From: Syngnathus acus
Lineage: Eukaryota > Chordata > Actinopteri > Syngnathiformes > Syngnathidae
DNA: 64,000 nt
Direction: 5' to 3'
Assembly (NCBI RefSeq): GCF_901709675.1
Contig: NC_051108.1
Span: 8,044,631-8,108,630 of the forward strand
The notes below the pieces were generated by a model. That model was given only the letters and a program-made list of their open reading frames with translations. It was not told the origin of the DNA and searched no databases. The position numbers and the translations under genes were made by a program. Of this stretch, positions 1-10,324 are shown one piece after another. The number at the start of each line of letters is the position of its first letter. The stretch's first letter is position 1.

Positions 1-2466
1 TAGTTGTCAGTTTTTTCTCACTGATTACCTTGATGGCTTAAGTATTTATAAGGATGATTAGCTCTTTTATCCTTTATTGGATTGATTGTTAACAAAGCCT
101 TGTGACATCATTTATTATTCATCAAACAAACAGGATATAAATAACATAGTGCGATCGAACTGTTAAAAAAAAAACAATAATAATGTTAAGAACATGCTAA
201 ATCAAATGTTGGTACCATGACAACACCAGAGCACATGTTTATAAAACGTAAAAAAGTCTAGCAAATTCAACTGTGCTCCAATGGACCAGCTCATCAGTAA
301 ATACTCGCTGCCTTCCACCTCTGACACAAACACGCGGCTTAAATATAAATAACAATGACACCCCAAGCAGCCGTTGTTAGTCGCGTGTAAATAGCAACTG
401 TTTCTAGGACAGGGGGTCATCGGTTGCGAATCAGCCTTGTGATCGCAAATTGATGCTGGGGGCGATATATAACACTATTGCAACACTGGCGCACCACAAA
501 ATATTTTGTATAACTTGCAAAGTGTGATTCAGTGACTTTGATAGGCTGTCTTAGGTCTTGTTCTGCTGTCTCGGCAAGCCTCTGTGTTCTTTCTGTTCAA
601 GCTAACTCCCCAGGAAATTCGACACAAGCTGTCAAGAAATGTGAAACGCTTCACTTCCTGTGACAGAGATGGAGGATGGAGGACAGCAGGTGCAGGGAAT
701 AGCACAAAGAAAAGTATTTTGTGGGTAACAAGTGTGTTTTCACATTTGGCATTGGACATAATGCATAAAAATCAAACCTGTTTTTAGTTTATAAAAATAT
801 TATATACATTCAGATGTCTCTAGTGGCCATCAACAATCAAAAGTAACTGAAAGACAAAATTAGGTCACTTGCCTTTTAATTGGAAAAGCTTTTGTGTAAA
901 TCTCCTGATTATTATTGGACATAAGAGTTCACTCATTGTGTGTCTTTGGAAAAGTCATTTGACAAAAATAATTTTGTTTTTGTTGAAACTATTTACATAG
1001 GTGGGGTTGATGTTGAGTTTTGTCTGTTTGTGTATTAAACCACGACTGTCAGTCAGTGCGCAAGTGATTCAAGTATTTATTCTTCTGAGGTACATCCTGC
1101 CTCTTATATAATATTCATCATTCTGGTACCAAAGACAAATAGTGATAATTATTATCGTTCTATTCTTTTAAAGTCTAAATACTCCTCAAAGAGCTTATCA
1201 GAGTCTCCTGGGTCTCCTTGAATTTTCATTTTTTCCCTGACAGAACAGAAGCCTACAATACATGAAAGCTAATGAGGTCATTACTGACCCAAGAAAAGTC
1301 GAGAAAAAAAAAAGAATGCAGACAGAAGAAGGGAGAGGCGTGTCACTCGGTGATGTCATCCATCCGAGCGTCCAGCGTGAGCGAGACGGCGGCAGCACCC
1401 TGAGTCAGAGGATGACATCAACGCCACAAGCTGTCAGACAGGTCATGAAAGGCCTTTTGTCCCATGCTCGCATTGTCCTCTGGTTAATGCTGTCATTCAT
1501 CCCGCCACCGGCTTTAACATTTGTTAATCTGACCTATCACACAGCTAGCTACACATCGAGACAAAGAAACACAAACAACACATTTAAAAGCTGGCGTAGA
1601 CCAAAGCTGGCACAAAGGAGCAGCGTTTTGATTGAGGTCAGGCAATGAAAACTGACCATTAGACAGAATCACTGGAAGGTCGAAGGATTGAAATGACTCA
1701 CGCGTTGGCAGCTTTGCAATCAACTCTAAATCAGGTGGGTTGTTATCAAAAATCAACAGCTGCTTGGCAATTTTGCATGATGCCTCACGTCATAATAACC
1801 AGGTTGAACCACGGCTGCTACTTTGGTAGCAAGCGTCATTCATGATAGAGTGTTACTAGAACGCAAAATATTGGTTTAGTTTTTTTATTTTTGGAATGTA
1901 CAACAAAAATATGAATAAAAACAGAGATGATAAATTTAATTGTCAGGGAGTAATTTTGCTAAGTCTGCATCACTCCTGAATCCTAAACTTCCTTATGTTT
2001 CAAGGGAGGTGGCTATAGTTTCAGTAAAGTTGCTGAAGCCCGTGAAGAGAAGTCAGCGTGGTTGGCCGGTGATCGATACCGCCTCAGTCATGCTTTCAGT
2101 CTCTGATTTTCTTGATTGCGGTACTTTCTGAAATATCCAAATAGAGGGCCAAGAGCAGGAACAATTAGAAATAATTGCAGGAGTTACCATCATATATCTT
2201 AGATCGCATACATCATGGAGCAGAGAAGCACTTAAATATCATGACAAATGGAGAGTTCATAGAGGCAAAAAAGATGAGCAGAAAAACACTCCCACATTCA
2301 TGCAAAATACATAACATTTTTCAACCATTCAATTTCCTACAATGACCGTGAGGATCAGGTCACACGTGCTTAACCAGAAATACAGGAAAGGTACAGTGAC
2401 GCTGGGTGTATTACAAAATGGTAGCTGGGTTACAGCATATTTCACACAATTTTAATAAATTGAGAT
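1..2466. other. Intergenic, no gene recognised
   Basis: AT-rich sequence downstream of taf1a. The short open frames here (for example 1262-1648 on +) have no recognisable domain and no coherent splice pattern. I see no RNA gene and no complete mobile element until the composite element that starts at 2469. Confidence 0.6.
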
Positions 2467-2842
2467 TACCGTAATTTTCAGACTATAAATCGCGGTTTTT
2501 TTCATAGTTTGGGTGGGGGGGCGATTTATAATAAGGAGCGACTTATGTGGGGGTTTTTTCAAAAATTTTCAAAAAAAATAAAAAGTGAAACCGCGATAAA
2601 CGAACCGCGATGTAGCAAGGGATTACTGTAATTTGAATTTCAAGTGACGTCAGCAGCGCGACGCGGCGTGGCGCGGCGGTTGTTTACAAAAAGGACAACG
2701 ATTGATCACGGGATGACGAAGATGACGAAGGGCCCCACGTACTACCGGCATCATTAGCGGCTTTGTTTCTAAGTGACACGGAGGACGAAGAGTTTGAAGG
2801 ATTTAAGGATTTGGAGTGACACAGAAGGTTTGAAAAACTATT

Positions 2843-3150
2843 ATGGCTTTTACGCACGCCCGGTCCTACTCTACGGCGCTCTTTCACCTCCGTGGATAGA
2901 AGTCGGGGGCCGGCGCTCGGCCGGGTGGCTGTCCGGGGACGGTGGATGGGACTCGGACATGGCTTTTACGCACGCCCGGTCCTACTCTACGGAGCTCTCT
3001 TTCACCTCCGTGGATGGAAGTCGAGGGCCGGCGCTCGGCCGGGTGGCTGTCCGGGGACGGTGGATGGGGCTCGGTCATGGCTTTTACGCACGCCCGGTCC
3101 TATTCTATGGATCTCTCTTCCACCTCCGTGGCTGGAAGTCCACGCCGCCA
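2843..3150 (+). repeat. Tandem repeat, about 117 bp unit
   Basis: Two full units and a partial third, beginning at 2843, 2959 and 3077, each starting with ATGGCTTTTACGCACGCCCG. GC-rich, so several frames stay open on both strands. The same unit recurs at about 36480-36670 (inverted) and 59840-60090. It forms the core of the composite elements. Confidence 0.85.
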
Positions 3151-3383
3151 CACGCCTGGAAGTTTGTTTTGTTAAATAAAGAGCCGTTTACCAAACCCAC
3201 GTCTTTCCTTGTACTTTGTTAACGCTACAATCTAGTTATATACTAGATCTGTGGAATAACGACGAGGCTGACGTCAGGGCGCACGCGCGTCGTTGTTGAC
3301 AAAGGACGAGGAATTTGATTGATGGATTTAATGATTTAGAGTGCACAGATGGTTTGATAATATTATTGCTTATATAATAGTTA

Positions 3384-4168
3384 CCGTGATTTTCCATGCA
3401 TAATGCGCAAAATTTAACTAATTTATTGTCCTAAAATCTGGGGTGCGCATTATGCATGGGTACAACAATTTTTGAAGAAAATCTCCCTCGAAATAAAACT
3501 TGAAATCACCTTTCTTCTTGTTTGTTGTCAATCGCGCATCGCATTCAGCCATCCTGCCCAACACACTTAGTCAGTAAAATTCATAATTGACGACACATCG
3601 TTTGATGCGATGGTGCAATCCTTGATGGTGTGTTATTGTCAAATATTGTTTGTTTTTTAATCTCCATCGCAAACCGGATATCATACGGAGGCCGCCATTA
3701 CAGATGCGCAGAACGGATGCGCAAGACACGTCAGCTATATAGTGAGAGTTCAGTTCTAAATGCGTATTACAGGTAATATTTTATTTCACAACACTTTGCC
3801 TTGTTCCTTTCTTCTCTGCTGTTCACTTCAAACACGCTCCATACGAACACAATGCTCTTGTATCAGACGCTTGCTCGATCACCTGCTCGTTTGCTGTCAC
3901 AATGTACCCTACACAAATCCGAAACATTTCTTCGCTATCGAGTTTGCTAGCGCATGCGCAGTGATACTGACCGGCAGAATAACATCCGGTTGTTCCCGAA
4001 GATGATCTTTTTTCTGAAATAATTTTACGTTTGCGGACTTAAGTAAGAGTCAAAATTTGGGTGCGTATTTGGGTGCGTATACATGGGTACATGCTTTTTT
4101 CAGCATCGACATGCCATTTTTAGGGTGCGTATTATGCACGGGGGCGTATTTTACATGGAAAATTACGG
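3384..4168. mobile_element. 785 bp TIR element inserted in composite copy A
   Basis: The ends are inverted: left CCGTGATTTTCCATGCATAA, right complementary to CCGTAATTTTCCATG. TA flanks both sides (3382-3383 and 4169-4170). The uninterrupted target is present at about 60335 in composite copy C, where the same flanks meet at a single TA. This shows directly that the element inserted at TA with a 2 bp duplication. No transposase frame was found. The superfamily is uncertain; the TA target is compatible with Tc1/mariner-like or some PHIS-type elements. Confidence 0.8.
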
Positions 4169-4592
4169 TATTTGATATCTAATTTATATATCGTTATATG
4201 GGCCTGTGGAATATTTTGAAGTGCAAGCGCCGTCAGCGGCGCGCACCCATTGTTGACAAAGGACGATCGATGGATTTAATGAATTGGAGTGACACAGATG
4301 GTTTTATAAACGTGTTATTTATGTAATAGTTTTTTTTATTAACTCTGAATGTTACGTCAGGCCCGTTCTCAGCTCTTCGTTTGTGTTTATGTCACGTTAG
4401 CATACCTATCGTTTAGCCTGTTGTTGCTCGTTCATGTCTGTTCTTGGTGTTGGATTTTGTCGAATAAATTGCCCCCAAAATTGCGACTTATACTCCGGAG
4501 CGACTTATATATGGTTTTTTTCACTTTTTTGGGCATTTTATGGCTGATGCGACTTGTACTCCGGAGCGACTTTTAGTCCGAAAATTACGGTA

Positions 4593-7030
4593 AATTCAGC
4601 AAAGCTAACTTCCTGGTGTGGGATCAATCCGGATGCTTGTGTTGTTTTAATAATTCATCTCAACCTGGAATTCTCTTCTCTTTCCTTCTTCAATTTTTTA
4701 AATCGTTTCTCCTCGGTGTGCTCTAGTTCGTAGTACATTCACAGAGTTTGACGCAAAGTCACAAGATTTGGATTGCCATTTATCATGCAATAAATTACGT
4801 CCCTGAGCCTCAGGTTGAGCACTATCGGCTGAGCCACTTTGCATTTCAGTCACTCCACTAATGCGCAGCAATGCAGTCCACTCTGCTGTAAGCCAGCGCA
4901 TTGTTTGGAGTATGAATCTTCAATATTTATTTACTACAACATCGAGTGTTTAGTAGCACAGCCCATATGCCCAGCGTACATTTACAAAGATTGTAATGGT
5001 CAGCTTTGAGATATTAATATGGCATTTTTAAGCATGTTCATCATTCCAAAAAATATCTAATCCACAGTTGAGCTCCCCAGAAAGCAGTTCAGTCATTATT
5101 CCTCCAATGTATTATTGAAAGCTTTTTTTTTTGCACTTGGAGAACAAAGCTTATGCGGTTGTCAATTTTCAACTTCACTGTACAGGGGGGGATATTTTGG
5201 GATTTTATTTTCCTCTCCTCCTCCCTAAAGTTCCACAAGACACGTCTGCCCTCAAGCAATTTTGTCTTAGCATCTGCCAGTACTCACTCAGTGTGTTGAA
5301 AGCTTTTTGTTAAACTGTTCAAAAGGCCCATCATTGTCAGGATATATCCATCACACATGGAATAATTGCACCAAAGCAATGTAATTATAAAACGTAATTT
5401 GACTTTTTTGTAATTCCAATTTTGGATGTTTTTTGTTTGATTTGTGTTTCCTGGTCTAATCTTCTCCAGCGTTTTGAAGATTCTGGTCGCAGCCTAATGT
5501 TTTCCCATTCGCCTTTGTAGACTGCAGCACTGCCAAGCACATCAGTATGTTAAGCCCCAGATGCAAAGTTGAATTAAGAGGTTTTCACCCTCCACATCTT
5601 CTTTAACACTCTGCACTCCCTTAACGTACAAGACTTGAAACATCGTCCACTTACTGCTGAGTTGTGCTGTGACAGTCTGGATTTGAGGTTACAAATCCAC
5701 TGGGGCGAGCCAAGCAAGACTCTGAGTACAAACTGCTGTCTGTGTTTTTTTTTGTACTTCTATGTCAAGAAGATGAGGTGGAACTGCAAGGAGGGGAAGA
5801 GGGGAGAATTCACTTAATGTCAAACTGGCACAACAAAGAAATATGCAGTGCCTTTCTAGGCTCCGCAATGAATTAAACATATTCCCTTAACATTTTTTTG
5901 TTATCAGTCACCTTGAAACCTGCTATGATAATTTTAAAAAATTACAGTGGGAACTTCCAGTCTCTAAGACGACTATAAGAGTTTTTAAATGACATGCGAC
6001 TTGTATCCCCCAGATCTCTTCAGCAGCTGCTTCTATGGTCAGGCAAGTGCTTTGGGCTTTTGGTTTATGTAATGACTGCAAAGCAGCACACACACGCACG
6101 CACACACATGCACACGCTGCACAGCCAACATTGTGGCAAGCCTAATCAAGTAAGCAGAATCATTGCAAAACACTTTCTTTTATTAAATTGGCATGCTGCT
6201 CCATGCTGACTTTATTTCATGGTTTGGTGCAAAGGACCCAGAAGAGTAAACATAATGTTAAGAAGGCATGACTAATGTTGTCATATAATATAATAAGATA
6301 CACAAATATTTTTGGTGCACTACAAAATACATTGACCAAAATGTACTGTGTGCTAAATATTAGCGCTTATACTATGCCATCTAATTACAACTTCAAAGCT
6401 CCCTTTCATTTGACGTTGTTTATGGCTCCTATTGTTACTCCACACATGGTGCTGTTGACAATCTGTCATGCTTGTCCAAATTAAAGCACACTGGGTTGTA
6501 GTGAGGTCTGTGCTGGTTAAGTAATCTCTCATGACAACAGATCTAACAGTGTGTTGTGTGGGTACACACGGACTTGTAGCATCAGTGGTGCAGCAAAGGT
6601 CAGCTGAGGACAGAGGAAGATTTCCAACAAAATGTTACGAAAAAAAACTTAAAATACCCATGAGGGCTGGCTAAGAGCCAAATGTGCTTTCTGTCCAGAA
6701 AAGGTGGCCATTTAAACCACCTATTCAAGGAAAATACGTATAGGGCGACCCCATGTGGAGAAGAACTGTATCAAAATAACTTCAGCAGACCGCACAGACA
6801 GATTAAAACAATAACTTGTCGTCTTCAGATTCTCCAATCCTTGGTTATTTGTCCAGCTGGGTATGTGAGCTTCATTTCTGGAAGTATATAAATAACACTG
6901 AGCTGTACAACAAAGACAAAGTATAAATCAGTCGCATTGTGTTTTTTAAAATTCATTTAAACATTTTGCAAATGTTCAAAGTTTCATATTTTTTATTTAC
7001 TCATCACATTATTTTGATATCCTCGGGGAA
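4593..7030. other. Intergenic region downstream of taf1a
   Basis: AT-rich with short low-complexity tracts, including a CA-rich run near 6087-6116. The last coding exon of taf1a would be expected here if it exists, but I could not find a convincing acceptor followed by a matching peptide on the minus strand. Confidence 0.5.
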
Positions 7031-7031
7031 A

Positions 7032-9127
7032 TTAGTTTTGACCATAAAGTTGACTTGGGTCTTCAACGCAGTTGCAAGCACAAGGCTTGAAAAATAAATA
7101 CCATGACATTTTCTCACCTGGACAGAGGATCTTGGTGAGTGATGCCTTCACTTCCATCAGTTGGGGTCTTTGAACAGCATCCTCACTTGCGTGGAACATT
7201 GTGAAGTGCATTGCGGGCCACCACTCTTTTCTCGCTGTCATCTGCTCAGCAACAACCTCCTTCCAGTCGTCCCTATTTTGACACATACGATGGCAATGAG
7301 TGATGAAGCCCAAATTGGCATTTGGTAAATTAACGTCTTTATAAAAAATGGCATACTGTAACTGTAATTTGTCAATAACGTCTTTTAAACACTTCCACGC
7401 ATCCATGCTCGTCCTCCAGCAGGCATAGTCAAGCATGTCAAGGAGAACCCCAAGAGCTTTCTTTATGTCTCCTGGTTTCTCTGACAATAAAAAATGACAT
7501 CATAGGTGTGTTTCATGTTTTGTCTGTTCATGTCAAAATTTACCTGAGAGAAGCAGGAAGGAACTGTAGTCTAACATCAGCTCATGGCTTGGAACTAAAT
7601 AATGGAGGACCTAAGATATGAAAAAGGAAATTTGCATACAAAATAGTCAGCCTAGTGTTGCTTTGAGCTTCCTTGTAAATCTGCTGAAAAGAACTTCTGA
7701 TCACACTGTGGCATACCTTTAAAACTTTCATCAATCTTCTCGCTGGTGCATTGTGTCTCTGCAAGTACTGGTAAAGATAGACATGTGCGTTTGGATTTGA
7801 AGGGAACATGCTGTCAAATGCATACTCTTCCAAGACTTTCTTGGCTTCATCATGAGCGTCATAGAATTCGAGCATCTGTCCCAAAGAAAAAATGTTCACA
7901 TGAACAAGATTAAAATGAAGCAACTTTGAGATTTACAATTGCAATCTCATTGAAGATAATTGAATTTATTTACCTCGACGTAACTCAGTATGAAGGGATC
8001 CCAGACACCAGGATATTTTAAAATCTCCTTCAGATTGACAGAAGCCTGTCTAAAGTCATAGTGCATGTCTTGGTTGCTTCCAACGTTTGTCGAACCTTGA
8101 AAACACAAAACAACCTTAATTTATTCGGGGTCTTATGTAGAATGGAGCCCAACGCTATACAGTGTTGTCTTACTCGTCTTGGTGGGTGCATTTTTCTTGT
8201 TGCACCAGATTATGTAATCCAGCAAACCACTGTAGGCCTGGATCAATTTACTCCTCTGATACTGATGTGCGGTCTCTTGACCATGCCTCCAACTTTCAGC
8301 GATGGAGAGGTGACGGTTTGCATTCTCAATTTGACCGTGGAGAAGCAGGTGGAAGGAATGTTCCAAGCAGATCTAGAAAGACATAGATAATTTTAGTACA
8401 CTACAGAAGAATGATGAATTCACATGGATATGATGTTGCTGTACCATCAGGTAATGTTTGAATCCTGAATGTTTCATTTGCTCATAAATTATATTATAGT
8501 CCTCCATCTTTGAGTTAGGGTGATGATGAAGGATTTCAATAGTAATTCTCCAAATCATCTGAAAAGCAAAAAGTCTTCATTACTGACTATTTCTTTAGAC
8601 GAGTTAGTCACATTTTTCTTTTTTTTTGTTGCATTTGTTAGTCCTGGTTTGTGGTTTTCTAAAAGCCCTAACCAAACTTATTTAAGTACCTCTTTGTAGT
8701 GCTTTCCAGGGCCAGCAGTTGTGTCCTCCAACTGTTGGGGGTAACATGCCATATATTCTGCAGCCTCCTGCCATCTGTGATGCAGCATCGCCTCTCTGAT
8801 TCTCTCGAGACAAAGCCTTGTGGTCCGATGGAACCCTGTTTCCTTCGCTGTCTCTGAAATGACGAGGGAAGAACGACTCTATTGCATTATCAACTCACGC
8901 TCAACTCCAAACACGCATCACAAAGGTCTGAGTGAAAACAATAGTCTGATCAAATATTTTGATGGTATGCACACAGTATTCTGCTCACCAACAACAAATG
9001 CCTCTGCCAGTGGAAGCTCTGATTCTTTCTGCTTTTTTGTCACAGTGTTCTCTGATGAATCGTTGTGCTCATCAAACAGTACAGGAGACTGTACGGGATA
9101 CCAAAGCTCATTTTCCAGATCGTCCAT
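7032..9127 (-). CDS. taf1a: TATA-box-binding-protein-associated factor RNA polymerase I subunit A (TAF1A / TAFI48)
   Basis: TAF1A is a subunit of the SL1/TIF-IB complex that recruits RNA polymerase I to rDNA promoters in the nucleolus. Coding exons on the minus strand: 8989-9127, 8690-8853, 8445-8558, 8174-8372, 7974-8095, 7717-7875, 7544-7610, 7357-7480, 7118-7272; all phases agree. Diagnostic stretches shared with human TAF1A include AESWRHGQ, GVWDPF, MLEFYD, EYAFDSMFPSNPNAH and RKEWWP. The start is ATG 9127, because the upstream in-frame codon is GTG. The expected C-terminal 35 or so residues after exon 9 (KILCP) were not found. Reading through the donor at 7117 gives a stop at about 7032 after an unrelated tail, followed by an AATAAA near 6990, so the 3' end is uncertain. 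It is head-to-head with mia3, as in human 1q41. Confidence 0.9.
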
Positions 9128-9533
9128 TGTAAGCACTGCTGTTATTGTTCTTGCTGATAAATATGTTGTTGTTTTTTTGCTTGCAGTGCCTCCGCCTGAG
9201 GGTTAAAATATAATAATGCATGTGTTAAGCAGGGTTAGCATTGGTTAGCACGTCAATCTCATAGTTCTGATAACAGAAAATGCTTCTATGGTGGGATTGG
9301 CTCCTACCTGGGGGCTCTTGGAATTTCAAGTTAATTTATAGGTTAAAAAGTTTATAGATGTTGAAAATAAGGCTCTACATAGCAATGTTTCTATTGCTCG
9401 TGAGGATTTTCTTCTTTTGCTGTGTTTTGTCAGATGAAAGTTCATGCTGCGCGATGCTGTCCTCTACTGGTCACTTGTAGGACACACAAATATTATTTTA
9501 TTATGTACTGTACTGCCTAATTAAATAACTGCT

Positions 9534-10036
9534 GCAACATCTTAATTAATCCTCCTGGTATCAGTGATCTTTTTTATATACCTGCGTCTGGAAAAACAGA
9601 TCGCAATAAAGGACATATTATATAAATGTGGCAAATTAGTAATTTTAGATCTAAAACATGAACACACTGAAAGCATGTTATGCTCTGCGTTATCAGATTA
9701 ATTTGGAGTTTATTTCAGGTCGGGGACAAGATTGGTAACAGTAAGGATTTTTTTTAATGAAAGAAGGTATATTATTGATTTATGCAACATCTTAATTAAT
9801 CCTCCTGGTATCGGTGATCTTTTTTATATACCTGTGTCTGGAAAAACAGATCGCAATAAAGGACATATTATATAAATGTGGCAAATTAGTAAATTTAGAT
9901 CTAAAACATGAACATACTGAAAGCATGTTATGCTCTGCGTTATAAGATTAATTTGGAGTTTATTTCAGGTCGGGGACAAGATTGGTAACAGTAAGGATTT
10001 TTTTTTAATGAAAGAAGGTATATTATTGACTTATGT
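9534..10036. repeat. Tandem duplication, two copies of about 250 bp
   Basis: Copy 1 runs 9534-9783 and copy 2 about 9784-10036. They differ at roughly seven positions plus a one-base length change in a T run, so about 97% identity by eye. Both begin GCAACATCTTAATTAATCC. No coding content. The duplication lies between the divergent promoters of taf1a and mia3. Confidence 0.92.
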
Positions 10037-10271
10037 AAACAAGTATTTAGTAGAATGTGATCAACCATCGGTAAGGGATTGTTACGTAACAAGGTGCATT
10101 TTTATGTTGTACCAGCCTGTTTCCCACAGATGGGTCAATCTCAAAACAATGTGCCCTTGGGGTACTCGTTGACTCATATGTGAGCAACTAAAGAATCCAA
10201 AGTGAAACCGGGCAGCATGCAGTGAAAACGGACCCGTGTTGACTACACCCAGCCGGATCTGATCTGCTTGC

Positions 10272-10278
10272 TGACGTG
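10272..10278 (+). promoter_or_regulatory. TGACGTG (ACGT-core, CRE/UPRE-like) upstream of mia3 start
   Basis: TGACGTG lies about 47 bp upstream of the mia3 start codon. ACGT-core sites of this form are bound by bZIP factors of the ATF6/XBP1/CREB3L group, which drive secretory pathway genes. A 7 bp match can occur by chance, so the functional link is inference. Confidence 0.35.
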
Positions 10279-10324
10279 TCGCCTCCCATCTCAGTACTCC
10301 TACTCACCACTCAAACCTGCCAGC

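Larger units (their letters stand above)
2469..4590. mobile_element. Composite TIR element, copy A (TA target, tandem-repeat core)
   Basis: The ends are inverted copies starting CCGTAATTTTC, flanked by TA on both sides (2467-2468 and 4591-4592). They match the ends of the 170 bp MITE at 31442. The inside does not: it holds a GC-rich core with about 2.5 tandem units of 116-118 bp (units start at 2843, 2959 and 3077), an AATAAA-containing stretch near 3172, modules around 3260-3380 and 4190-4330 that recur as tandem units in copy B, and part of a pogo-like terminal sequence near 2595-2635. No transposase frame is visible, so it is non-autonomous. Copies B (35496) and C (58869) share this architecture. 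A different TIR element (3384-4168) is inserted in this copy. Confidence 0.75.
9128..10324. promoter_or_regulatory. Shared upstream region of taf1a and mia3
   Basis: 1.2 kb between two divergent start codons. It contains a 250 bp tandem duplication (9534-10036) and, close to mia3, a TGACGTG motif. No TATA box was recognised for either gene. A bidirectional promoter is plausible from spacing alone; that is inference. Confidence 0.5.

Noticed and set aside
1262-1648. 128-codon open frame
   Set aside because: No domain, no supporting splice pattern, and an overlapping open frame on the other strand.
2773-3222. Overlapping 77-149 codon frames with repeated TWLLRTPGP and GFYARPVL segments on both strands
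   Set aside because: They lie in the 117 bp tandem repeat of a transposable element. The open frames come from GC-rich repeats, and the same frames recur in the other two copies.
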